Below the pieces are notes generated by a model, which made no database searches, was not told the origin of the DNA, and worked only from the letters and a program-made list of their open reading frames with translations. Positions 1 through 7,103 of a stretch of 10,910 nt of DNA are shown in pieces (positions within the stretch are counted from its first letter, which is position 1; the number at the start of each line of letters is the position of its first letter). The translations under genes were made by a program, and so were the position numbers. This DNA is from Cyclostephanos tholiformis (taxonomy: Eukaryota; Bacillariophyta; Thalassiosirophyceae; Thalassiosirales; Thalassiosiraceae): NCBI GenBank assembly GCA_036939975.1, contig JALLPB010003713.1:1-10910 (forward strand), read 5' to 3'.

Positions 1-89
1 CACTCCAACGACCAAAAACTGCCATCGCAATTTATATAGCTCATAAATTAACTTCAACAGCTTTTCTTCATCTTTATTGTTGTTCAACA
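1..89 (+). repeat. 3' part of the outer element's 5' LTR (boundary inferred)
   Basis: The stretch before gag is non-coding and AT-rich compared with the coding part. It has a TATA-like box TATATAG at 33-39 and ends in a plausible LTR terminus, TTCAACA at 83-89, giving the usual CA end. TTCAACAG occurs twice, at 53-60 and 83-90. The right LTR is outside the window, so the boundary cannot be confirmed by comparing copies. Confidence 0.55.
33..39 (+). promoter_or_regulatory. TATA-like box in the outer LTR
   Basis: TATATAG lies in the LTR about 72 nt before the gag ATG at 111. A canonical 25-30 nt spacing would put the transcript start near 60, inside the LTR, as expected for the U3/R border. 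This is a motif match only. Confidence 0.35.
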
Positions 90-110
90 GTCGAAGTTAA
101 TTCTTCTACT
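90..110 (+). other. Outer element leader with putative primer-binding region
   Basis: Only 21 nt separate the inferred LTR end from the gag ATG. Bases 93-102 (GAAGTTAATT) are the exact reverse complement of 46-55 (AATTAACTTC) in the LTR, leaving a 37-nt loop. The stretch does not start with TGG, so it is not an obvious site for a tRNA 3' end. It may be a self-complementary primer site like that of the inner element. Confidence 0.4.
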
Positions 111-1243
111 ATGGATCCCACCGCTGCCGCTACCGCCGCTGCTGCCGTACCCGCCGGCACAGCCGCCACCGCCATCGACCCGCCGTCGTACGACATTGAC
201 TTCAAAACGGCAACCGCCGTCATCGGTACCCTTCCCCACTCTACATCCACATCCCTTGCATGCCAATATCCGTGCCCTTGAACGTGATCTCTTTGAAAAG
301 TTGGAAACCCAATCCGAGGAATGGGGATTTTGTGGCCTTGCAGAACAACCCGCAGAATACGCACTGAAATCGACAATCCCATGGGTCCATGCACCAAATC
401 CGGGCCAACATTGCACCCTTAGGCTCAGTGCTGCCGACACATGCGATGCGGAGGCGGTCTTCGAAGCCCAGAAAATAGCCTACCAAGCCCAAGCCACAGT
501 AACCAGGGCCATCATCGCCGCACTCAACGCCGCAGTGCCCAAAGCCTTCCGCCGTGCAACCAACACCGCCGGCCATGCCATCGTCGGTTCGGCTGCTTAG
601 TGCAGCAACCAGGACCCCCACGCCATCTTACTACACCTCCGAACTACATACGGCATTCCATCGCCTGCAGAACGCAACGCCAATGAAGCCCTCTTTGCAG
701 CCCCTTGGAATACAACGGAACCCATTGAGGCATACTTCGATCATATCAAAGATTGTTTCGTGGCGGCAATGATTGCATCGCCACCATACACCACCGAACA
801 AATGATAATCTGGGCCATCACCAGCATTCAACTCACCGGTCTATACAGCCAAGCCCTCATCGAATGGAATGCACTTCCCGACGCCGACAAAACATGGGAT
901 CGACTCAAACAACACTTCACGGTGGCATATATCGCATGAGAACAATCGGGCACAGGTACCACCACCGCTCACGGGTACCACATCGCGGCCAATGTCGTCG
1001 CCACCGATGATGCTCTGTCCAACATTGAGACCACTTTCGCCAACAAACTCACAACACTACAATTGGCAAACAACACACAGCATCAAACAATGTTGGCCAG
1101 TATAGCCGACCTCCGTGCTGCTCTCACCACGACACAACAACAATTAGCACTACTGACGGTAGCGCCACCAACACTATCACCCACCTACATGCCCGCGCCT
1201 ACACCTTATGCACCGGCACCGTTTGCACCAGCGCCGATTCCAC
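111..1243 (+). pseudogene. gag: gag of the outer element, 5' part, broken
   Basis: This encodes the structural Gag polyprotein that packages retrotransposon RNA into virus-like particles in the cytoplasm. The first ATG, at 111, opens an Ala/Pro-rich start. The coherent protein then continues one frame over from about 256 (a likely extra T in TT 256-257) through to 1243. That second frame reads as a helical capsid-like domain with EPIEAYFDHIKDCF near 730 and WDRLKQHFTVAYIA near 897-936, followed by a Gln-rich helix and a proline-rich linker. In-frame stops lie at 598-600 (TAG) and 937-939 (TGA). The sequence after each stop is still protein-like, so these are lesions rather than true ends. The frame breaks off at the first base of a codon at the insertion point and resumes at 7104. 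I recognise the family by layout and style, not by a search. Confidence 0.8.
1239..1243. repeat. Target site duplication TCCAC, left copy
   Basis: TCCAC here directly precedes the inner LTR and is repeated at 7099-7103 directly after the other LTR. Five base pairs is the usual duplication for Ty1/copia integrases. Confidence 0.93.
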
Positions 1244-1508
1244 TGCAAGACATCGATAATCGTGTGCAACAAGTTGTTACTATTTAGTTACTGTCAAGTT
1301 GGTGCATAAAATAATGAGTGCCTATTGCGCTCATGTTTTAGTGCTTTGATATGTGTGCTGCGATTGTCTCGCTTGTGGTGGGAAGCTTTGTCCCTTCTGT
1401 CTTGCTAGTGGTGGTAAGTATTAGCCACAGGTCGATAAATGAGAAGTGATGGCTCTACGTGGGAATTCCTTATTCCCGTTAGTTAGGCATTCAGAGGAAT
1501 GTCTAGCA
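1244..1508 (-). repeat. 3' LTR of the inner element
   Basis: These 265 bp are identical to 6834-7098, with a constant offset of 5590. Because the element is on the minus strand, this left copy is the 3' LTR and supplies the 3' end of the transcript. It contains TTGGTGCATAAAA at 1299-1311, the segment complementary to the putative primer-binding site. I see no canonical AATAAA on the element's strand. Confidence 0.95.
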
Positions 1509-1519
1509 CACCCTTTCAT
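1509..1519 (-). other. Polypurine tract of the inner element
   Basis: On the element's strand the bases just before the 3' LTR read ATGAAAGGGTG, a short purine-rich run containing GAAAGGG. This is where plus-strand DNA synthesis is expected to be primed. The run is short and ends in TG, so the identification rests mainly on position. Confidence 0.6.
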
Positions 1520-1548
1520 CACTTTTGATTTCGTGGCAGATGATGTGC

Positions 1549-4500
1549 TCATGCTGCTTTGGCCACTGGATTTCGCTGGAGTGATTCTCGGAGGGCTTTT
1601 ACGACGTGCTGCGGTGTTAAGATGGAGGGACGTGTTTCAATGTGGTGCGCCGCACAATGATGCTTCGTCCAGTAATCGCCTAAGTTGGTTTTACCTGGGG
1701 CCCAATAGAAACGAAATTGCTTTTGGGCTTCACGGCAACGTAACCAGTGAAATCTCATATCCATTGCTTTAGTTCGTCGAGGTTGGATGTTGCTGTTGAC
1801 GACCCCGCATGCTGTGCTGTTGTCTGTTTGGACCGGAGTAGGCGGTTGTATGTGGCCCATTTCTGCTAGGAGGTGACGCATTGGTATAGCTTCTCGTGCG
1901 TTGATGTACAGTGCACCTAGTTCAGCTTTCGCTGCTGAAGACATGACTGCTTTGATCAATTGCGCTATGTTGAGTATGGCGCCGTTGTTGGTTGGGTTTG
2001 GCGTGTCGGATGACATGAAGAAATGGCCCCCGGCTCGACTGCGGGCTTTAGGCTCACTGAGGTAAGATGCGTCACTATGTACTACGAGGACCATGTCGCT
2101 CGCGTGATAGGTGAGGATGGCATCGTGATGGCTTGCCGCGTAATCGAGGAATACCTTGATTTTTGTCATGGTCTCTTCAGTGGGCTCGGCTTGGGTGGAC
2201 GCGATGGAACTGAGTGCCGTGAGCATTGTTGAATCGACCGCTCGGCCGTAATACAGGAAAGTGCCCAGCACCTGTTGGATGTACTTCTTCTTTTCTTTTG
2301 AAAGTGGTTTTGAAGCGTCGTCTTCCTTTGCGTATTGAATGGTGGCTCCGTAGTTGGGAATGGTATGTTTGTGTGGTTGGTGTTGGGGTTGGTGTGGCCT
2401 AAGATGACCAAAACGTGCAAGTGCTCGTTCCACATAGTCTGGCATTGAGAGGTGGACTTGGCGTTTCTTGTAGTCCCAGTCGAGTGTGAGTCCAAGGTAA
2501 CGGGATCCGTTCCAGTCTTCTTCGATTTCGTAATTTTGTGTAAGTGTTTGGATGAGATGGTTGACGTCAGCTTTGGTGATGTATTTAACGCCAAAATCAT
2601 CTACGACCAACGTGAAGGAGATGGGTCGCCAGTCATGTTTCCAGTACCCTGGTGTGACTTTGCTTTGGCGGTATCCCGCCGTTAGCAGTCGTTCCTCGAG
2701 CAGTTCTTGTGCGATGATGCCTGCTTGAGGTAATCCGTACATACCGCGCCGTACTTCACAGTGGACGTTGCCAGTGGTGTCGACCTTGTTGCGTAAGTCG
2801 TATTCTTGGATGATATCTTCCGGGAAGAGGTCTATCTTCATTCTGAAATACTCGTAGCGTGTCATTGGGGTGCAAAGATAGAAGTCTTTGATGTCAATGG
2901 ACATGAATTTTGCGTTGGGTGTAGATATGATGCTGTTGAATAGGAGCTTGACTGTGAGGAGGTCTGCAGTTGGTGTGCCGCAGTCCCCAGGGTAGTTGAC
3001 GAGATTCCCTCCCACGGTTATTCTTGTGCGATATTTGTCAGTCTTTCCTTCTCTGTAGGTACAAACGATTCGTCCGTAGGTGATGTCACCTTTGCGGTTG
3101 TGTGGAATGTCTGCTTTGTTGACGAAAGAAATCGTTTTGGTTGTTGTCGCCAATCGTCTGATTTCTCTTCCGAAGGATTGGCTCCATGTGTTCCTGTGTT
3201 TAGGATGATTGATGAGGTGGCGGTACTCGAGTAGCTGGCCGGTGTCATCGTCAAGAACTGCAGATGCAGAATCACAATGGAGTTGTTCGGGGAGGATGCT
3301 TGGGTTCTTGACTCCTGGTGTCTCCATCATGTGAAGCATGTAGTCTTGGGTTACGTTACGTGCCTGACGTTGTTGGCGGGTGTTGGCGGCGGGGTGGCTT
3401 GTGTCGTCATCGTCATCTTGCGATATGATAGGAGTTCCGCGTGACGATCCACTATTGCTGATCGGGTACGGGTCAACTTCGAAATCGGGGATTAATGTTG
3501 AGGAGTTCAGGGGGAGTGCCTGATGTGCCGCTGCCTGCTGTTGGTCCTCCACCCTTTGAGCTTGCGCTTGTTCCCGGAGCACCCTTTGTGATCGTGCTTC
3601 GCCTGTTGCCTTCTCCGCTTGTATTTTGAAGATCTCCATCAATTGCTCAACTGCGTCAGCGGTGCGTTGATTTTTTGGGATGATTCCATTGATGGTGTCG
3701 ACAAGGTTGTCGGCTGCTTTGATGAGGGCATCAGCTGGAGTGAAACTGGGCATTGTTAAATATTTGTGCTTGAAGAAAACGGTGTCACAGATGCGTGGAT
3801 GCTTAGTGTCGGTAATGTAGACTTCGTGGCATCTGTAATGTTCCCATGCGTTTCCAATGTAGTATCCGCTGGCTGTGTGGGGTGCCCATGTTTCGCGTAC
3901 TGACGGTTTGACGTGGGCTTCTACTTTGCATCCTAGTGGTGCAAATGGGTTTGCATTGAAGTTGTGCTGCCCCCAAAGGTATGCGTAGGCGGAGACATTT
4001 GGGGCGACCCGTGCGCTGCGTAGCATGTTGAGTGTGTGCTCAGCCTGTTGGAGGAGACGACACCATAAGTCTAGAGGAAAATCTTTGTCGGTGCCACAGA
4101 GGATGCTGATGAAGTGTCCTTTAAAGGTTTGGATGGCTTTCTCGGCGATGTTCCGTCGGTGGTCGTGTGGGGGGACGAGTTGAAAAGTCATGTTGTTCTT
4201 GCGAATTTGTGACTTGAATTCCTCTGAACACTCGTTGTCTAAAATGTGCATTTTTGGTGAGACTCCGGCGGTGCGCAGGCGTGTAATTAGCACCATATAC
4301 GCTTTAATCATTTCCCCTGCGGAGCGGTTCTTCATTGCTTCTACCAAGATTGCGTTGCTGTCCACTTCGAGTAGTACCATGATGTAATGGTTTCCTCTGC
4401 TTGATTTCTTTGGGAATCTTCCTGTTTGGTCGGTGTATATCAGTCGCTGCGCTTCGTCGCTGAGGTCGAATGTCATTAATACCGCCTCCTTTTGCTTTTT

Positions 4501-4905
4501 GGGAGGCTGACAATTGGAGTTGTCCGCTTCCTGGTCGATCGTTGTTGTCGTTGAGCGCAGTCCGCTTTTGATTTTTCGTCCATGCCCTTTGATTGTTTCG
4601 TTGCTCTCGGGGAAGTACTTTGCGACAGCTTTGACGGTGAGGCCTGGCCATGATGCATATTGTTTGTTCTGTATAGCTTTCATCCATGATGGCTTGGTGG
4701 GGAACCCTGCGCATGCGTGGAGGTATCGCACTATTTCGGGTTGAGATTTTAACTCGTAGACGTTGGTGATGGCCTCTATGACTGGTGTGCTGTTGGGTAG
4801 CAAATTGGCAGTTGGGTGGTTGACGATCACTGTGTCCGTGTTGTTGTTGGGTACGACGGGGATCAGTGGGATTCGCCACAGGTTATGTGTTTTGTCGAAC
4901 CATCC
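1549..4905 (-). CDS. pol: Inner element pol: integrase, reverse transcriptase, RNase H
   Basis: This is the replication and integration part of the polyprotein. Residues are counted from codon 4830, a GTG that is only a reference point: the frame is open back to the TGA at 4906-4908, so no start codon is expected here. A pre-integrase region (residues about 33-92) precedes the integrase core with D134, D198 and E230, a complete DDE triad. I do not see a clear HHCC zinc finger. A Gln/Ala-rich, probably coiled-coil linker (400-440) and a run of five Asp (472-476) separate it from RT. RT has D646 in SIDIKDFYL and D744-D745 in LVVDDFGVKY. RNase H has D920, E970, D1003 and D1052, all four expected acids. 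The frame ends in TGA at 1549-1551, shortly before the polypurine tract. Confidence 0.92.
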   Translation of the reverse strand, partial: GWFDKTHNLWRIPLIPVVPNNNTDTVIVNHPTANLLPNSTPVIEAITNVYELKSQPEIVRYLHACAGFPTKPSWMKAIQNKQYASWPGLTVKAVAKYFPESNETIKGHGRKIKSGLRSTTTTIDQEADNSNCQPPKKQKEAVLMTFDLSDEAQRLIYTDQTGRFPKKSSRGNHYIMVLLEVDSNAILVEAMKNRSAGEMIKAYMVLITRLRTAGVSPKMHILDNECSEEFKSQIRKNNMTFQLVPPHDHRRNIAEKAIQTFKGHFISILCGTDKDFPLDLWCRLLQQAEHTLNMLRSARVAPNVSAYAYLWGQHNFNANPFAPLGCKVEAHVKPSVRETWAPHTASGYYIGNAWEHYRCHEVYITDTKHPRICDTVFFKHKYLTMPSFTPADALIKAADNLVDTINGIIPKNQRTADAVEQLMEIFKIQAEKATGEARSQRVLREQAQAQRVEDQQQAAAHQALPLNSSTLIPDFEVDPYPISNSGSSRGTPIISQDDDDDTSHPAANTRQQRQARNVTQDYMLHMMETPGVKNPSILPEQLHCDSASAVLDDDTGQLLEYRHLINHPKHRNTWSQSFGREIRRLATTTKTISFVNKADIPHNRKGDITYGRIVCTYREGKTDKYRTRITVGGNLVNYPGDCGTPTADLLTVKLLFNSIISTPNAKFMSIDIKDFYLCTPMTRYEYFRMKIDLFPEDIIQEYDLRNKVDTTGNVHCEVRRGMYGLPQAGIIAQELLEERLLTAGYRQSKVTPGYWKHDWRPISFTLVVDDFGVKYITKADVNHLIQTLTQNYEIEEDWNGSRYLGLTLDWDYKKRQVHLSMPDYVERALARFGHLRPHQPQHQPHKHTIPNYGATIQYAKEDDASKPLSKEKKKYIQQVLGTFLYYGRAVDSTMLTALSSIASTQAEPTEETMTKIKVFLDYAASHHDAILTYHASDMVLVVHSDASYLSEPKARSRAGGHFFMSSDTPNPTNNGAILNIAQLIKAVMSSAAKAELGALYINAREAIPMRHLLAEMGHIQPPTPVQTDNSTACGVVNSNIQPRRTKAMDMRFHWLRCREAQKQFRFYWAPGKTNLGDYWTKHHCAAHHIETRPSILTPQHVVKALRESLQRNPVAKAA

Positions 4906-4908
4906 TCA
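4906..4908 (-). other. In-frame TGA inside pol, before the integrase region
   Basis: The codon lies between GAIL and GWFDKTHNLW, in the middle of otherwise continuous homologous sequence. It is not at a domain border where a programmed stop would make sense. A CGA (Arg) to TGA change at a CpG is the simplest origin; a reassigned or suppressed UGA is the alternative. Confidence 0.85.
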
Positions 4909-5418
4909 CAGGATTGCTCCCCGTGACCCTGTGACCTTCGTGTTTCGTGCGTCATTAATATTGACTTCTTCGTCGTCAAAGACTGTGATGTACCCTGCCT
5001 CGGCGAATTTTGCCGTGCTTAGGAGTGAGTTAGATTCAATGGCGGGTACGATGTGGATGTCTTTTGCTGGTTGCCTGACATCGTGGGGTAGCTCACTTAC
5101 AGTGGCAGCGGCTGTTCTTGTTCCGTCAGGTAGTTGAAAAATTTTGTTGGATGTGCGCCCTGTGGGTATAAGGGGTGCTGTTGGTGTGCCGACATTGGAA
5201 GTTGCCGCGCTGTCGGCGACAATGGACGGTATGGACCCGTTGAGAACTCCCTCTTTGATTATGTGTTCGCGGGTGGTAATGGCGTTGATGGTGCTGATGG
5301 TTTCCTGCGCTTCGACCTGGCAGGCTGGCGGGGCTGTGTCATATAGGATAGAATAATAATTTGATGATAATGCGTTGCTTATATCTTTTTCTTCTACGTC
5401 ACTCAGCCCCAGTCCCTG
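4906..5418 (-). CDS. Inner element protease and pre-integrase segment, between two in-frame TGA codons
   Basis: This stretch is in the same frame as gag and integrase and is bounded by TGA codons at 5419-5421 and 4906-4908. It encodes the aspartic protease that cuts the polyprotein. The active-site region reads VADSAATSN (Asp codon at 5212-5214), followed by FQLPDGT and then LLSTAKFAEAGYITVFDDEE. That order of motifs matches copia proteases, and the outer element has the counterparts CDSGATSHF, TLPDGAT and LLSTAKFCDAGYTVTFDA. The expected Gly of D-S/T-G is Ala here (codon GCG at 5206-5208). After the second TGA the frame goes on as GWFDKTHNLWRIPL, a normal run into the pre-integrase region. 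The segment has no AUG of its own in a suitable place, so it must be translated by readthrough or be defective. Confidence 0.8.
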   Translation of the reverse strand, partial: QGLGLSDVEEKDISNALSSNYYSILYDTAPPACQVEAQETISTINAITTREHIIKEGVLNGSIPSIVADSAATSNVGTPTAPLIPTGRTSNKIFQLPDGTRTAAATVSELPHDVRQPAKDIHIVPAIESNSLLSTAKFAEAGYITVFDDEEVNINDARNTKVTGSRGAIL

Positions 5419-5421
5419 TCA
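5419..5421 (-). other. In-frame TGA at the gag-pol border
   Basis: The stop follows directly on the gag C-terminus (KGKSAPN), and the next codon (CAG) is in frame with protease. A single in-frame stop at this border is where some retroelements use readthrough to set the Gag to Gag-Pol ratio, for example UAG in murine leukemia virus and in plant Sireviruses. The following bases CAG GGA only partly match the known CAR-YYA readthrough context. Confidence 0.85.
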
Positions 5422-6789
5422 ATTGGGTGCCGATTTGCCTTTATAGCTCTCGTGGTCCTGTTGGGACTGTTTGACTTTGGTTAGTCCCGGCCAGTAGGTG
5501 CTGCCCCCGAACCGCTGGTTGGTGGTTGCGAGGTCATTGTGACCTTCCCCTTTTTTGCTGCATGTTGCGCTGGTGTGGTTTATGCCGACGGGATGATGGC
5601 CACATTGGTAGCAATATGCCCCCATATTTCGAGTGAACTTGAACGTTCCTTTTGATGCGCCGCTGCCGCTACTACCTGTGCTGTTGGCGCTGTCATTGCC
5701 GCTGACTTTGCCTACCGATGCTGCGAGTGCTGACGTGAGAGCTGCAACTGTGTTGGTTAGTGCCTGAATTTGGGCTGCCATCGACGCCAATTGGGTGTCC
5801 TTCGTCTTGGTGTCTTCTTGTACGTTGGCTGCCCGCTCGGACGCATTGTCGTTGGATGCAATTGTTGCGCTGGCGATCTCCTGGATGTACTTCCTGATTT
5901 CGTCCCCTACGTCTGCCATTTGGTTGGCGCTCTCGTATCCCATTTTGCCGGCGCCTCCCCCGCTGTTCTGTGTGTAGGTCTCAAAATCTCGGACCAGCCC
6001 TTCAAAGTATGCCTTAGCTTCGGTGTAGTCATCTTTGATGTTGATGGGCTTGTTTTCCCAGTCCACCATTTCCTTCTTGTCGAAACAGTTCGACGAGTAG
6101 ATCTGCTCCATGTAAAATTGGAGTTTGTCGTCGTCGCTGATGACTACCCCAAGCCTTTCGATTCGTGCTTGCTCTTTGTCAAGTTTCATGCCGAAGGCTG
6201 TGAGGTGGACGGCCGTGCTGTCCCAATCCTCGTAGAACTCAGCTTTGAGGAGTTTCTTGGCGCGAACGTCTAGTGGACACCATCGAGTATCGAGATGTTC
6301 GAGAATTTGGATTGGCGTGGTGTTGCGGTACGCAGTGTTGATGTGTTTGAGTTGCGAGTAGTATTGCTCGCCCAGCGCGTCTCGCATGTTCATTGTAGTT
6401 CCACGCAAGAATCCTTTGCGAATGAACCATGAGACGCGTTTTTCCTCCCACTCCTCTTCCATCCTCTTTCAGGTGTGTGTGGCTGTGGCTGCTGTGATAG
6501 CAGGGTCATAAGTTGCCGGCTCTCGTTCTTGAGCCCAGATGAGGTTGGTGAGGTGGTTGTATTCTACGTCGCCAATGATTTCTGCGAGGAGTCCGTACTC
6601 CTCCCCTGTTGCGATGTCACGGCTCCACTCGAAGGTGATATTGTCGACTTCGCTAGCAAGATCCGATGCTTCCTTTTTCAATAACTCGTAGTCCTGTCGC
6701 GTAGGACGCCCGTGGATTCGTGTAAAGGGGTTTGCGCGGACTGCGTCGTATGACGTAGCTTCCGCTGCTTTGGCGCTTGAGGATGGCAT
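5419..6789 (-). CDS. gag: Inner element gag with zinc knuckle, interrupted by one TGA
   Basis: Gag forms the particle shell and binds RNA. The ATG at 6789 is the first good start, 44 nt after the 5' LTR. The frame runs 106 codons to a TGA at 6469-6471, then continues in the same frame, with an ATG at 6460-6462 just two codons later, to the TGA at 5419-5421. Counting from that second ATG (347 residues), there is a conserved-looking helical block (3-165) with WFIRKGFLRG and AYRNTTPIQILEHL, a probable coiled coil (about 215-250), a Ser/Gly-rich hinge, and a zinc knuckle with C284, C287, H296 and C301. It ends KGKSAPN. The first TGA sits inside what reads as one continuous gag. The protein style matches diatom copia gags as I know them; no search was possible. 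Confidence 0.87.
6469..6471 (-). other. In-frame TGA inside gag
   Basis: The codon stands between TATHT and KRMEEEWEEKR. An AUG starts seven bases after the end of the TGA, in the same frame, so reinitiation could give a shorter Gag starting at 6462. Origin from a CGA Arg codon would fit the basic residues that follow. Confidence 0.85.
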
Positions 6790-6820
6790 GTTTGAATTCG
6801 TCTGTGACTTTGTTGATATG

Positions 6821-6833
6821 TTTTATGCACCAA
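6821..6833 (-). other. Putative primer-binding site of the inner element, self-complementary to the LTR
   Basis: On the element's strand the first 13 bases after the 5' LTR are TTGGTGCATAAAA. The same 13 bases on the + strand stand at 6889-6901 inside the LTR, so the RNA carries TTTTATGCACCAA 55 nt before its own complement. A tRNA ending in TGCACCA cannot be excluded: the site contains TGG one base in from the LTR, which is the usual mark of a tRNA-primed site. Confidence 0.75.
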
Positions 6834-7098
6834 TGCAAGACATCGATAATCGTGTGCAACAAGTTGTTACTATTTAGTTACTGTCAAGTTGGTGCATAAA
6901 ATAATGAGTGCCTATTGCGCTCATGTTTTAGTGCTTTGATATGTGTGCTGCGATTGTCTCGCTTGTGGTGGGAAGCTTTGTCCCTTCTGTCTTGCTAGTG
7001 GTGGTAAGTATTAGCCACAGGTCGATAAATGAGAAGTGATGGCTCTACGTGGGAATTCCTTATTCCCGTTAGTTAGGCATTCAGAGGAATGTCTAGCA
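6834..7098 (-). repeat. 5' LTR of the inner element
   Basis: This is the right-hand copy of the 265-bp repeat and therefore the promoter end of the minus-strand element. On its strand it begins TGCTAGACA and ends GTCTTGCA. There is a weak AT-rich box CTAAAACA about 30 nt before the segment 6901-6889, so a transcript starting near 6901 is possible. A short inverted repeat GGGAAT/ATTCCC lies at 7051-7067. I see no strong TATA box. Confidence 0.95.
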
Positions 7099-7103
7099 TC
7101 CAC
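7099..7103. repeat. Target site duplication TCCAC, right copy
   Basis: This matches 1239-1243 and directly follows the right-hand LTR. The outer gag frame resumes at 7104. Confidence 0.93.

Larger units (their letters stand above)
1244..7098 (-). mobile_element. Complete nested Ty1/copia retrotransposon, recent insertion
   Basis: The 5855-bp element is bounded by two 265-bp direct repeats that I find identical base for base, beginning TG and ending CA, with a 5-bp target duplication outside. It lies antisense to the outer element, inside the proline-rich linker of the outer gag. On its own strand it has leader, gag with zinc knuckle, protease, integrase, reverse transcriptase, RNase H and polypurine tract. 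Identical LTRs imply a young insertion, because both LTRs are copied from one template at integration. The single gag-pol frame carries three internal TGA codons. Integrase, RT and RNase H keep all expected catalytic residues; the protease motif is atypical. Confidence 0.95.

Noticed and set aside
1446..1772. 108-codon open frame on the + strand starting in the LTR
   Set aside because: It begins in the inner element's LTR and runs antisense through the end of RNase H; the opening residues recur at 7036 because the LTR is repeated. No domain of its own.
4828..4830. GTG as a start codon for pol of the inner element
   Set aside because: The frame is open upstream to the TGA at 4906 with homologous sequence before it, and a GTG start is not expected in a nuclear eukaryotic gene.
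4763..5137. 124-codon open frame on the + strand
   Set aside because: It is antisense to the protease and pre-integrase part of the inner element.
5770..6273. 167-codon open frame on the + strand
   Set aside because: It is antisense to the inner gag, whose protein is clearly meaningful and has a zinc knuckle; the + frame reads as low-information hydrophobic sequence.
1549..6789. Simple reassignment of TGA to tryptophan in the host
   Set aside because: The frame also ends in TGA, with two more TGA codons shortly after, and Trp does not obviously suit the three sites. Kept only as an alternative within the TGA finding.
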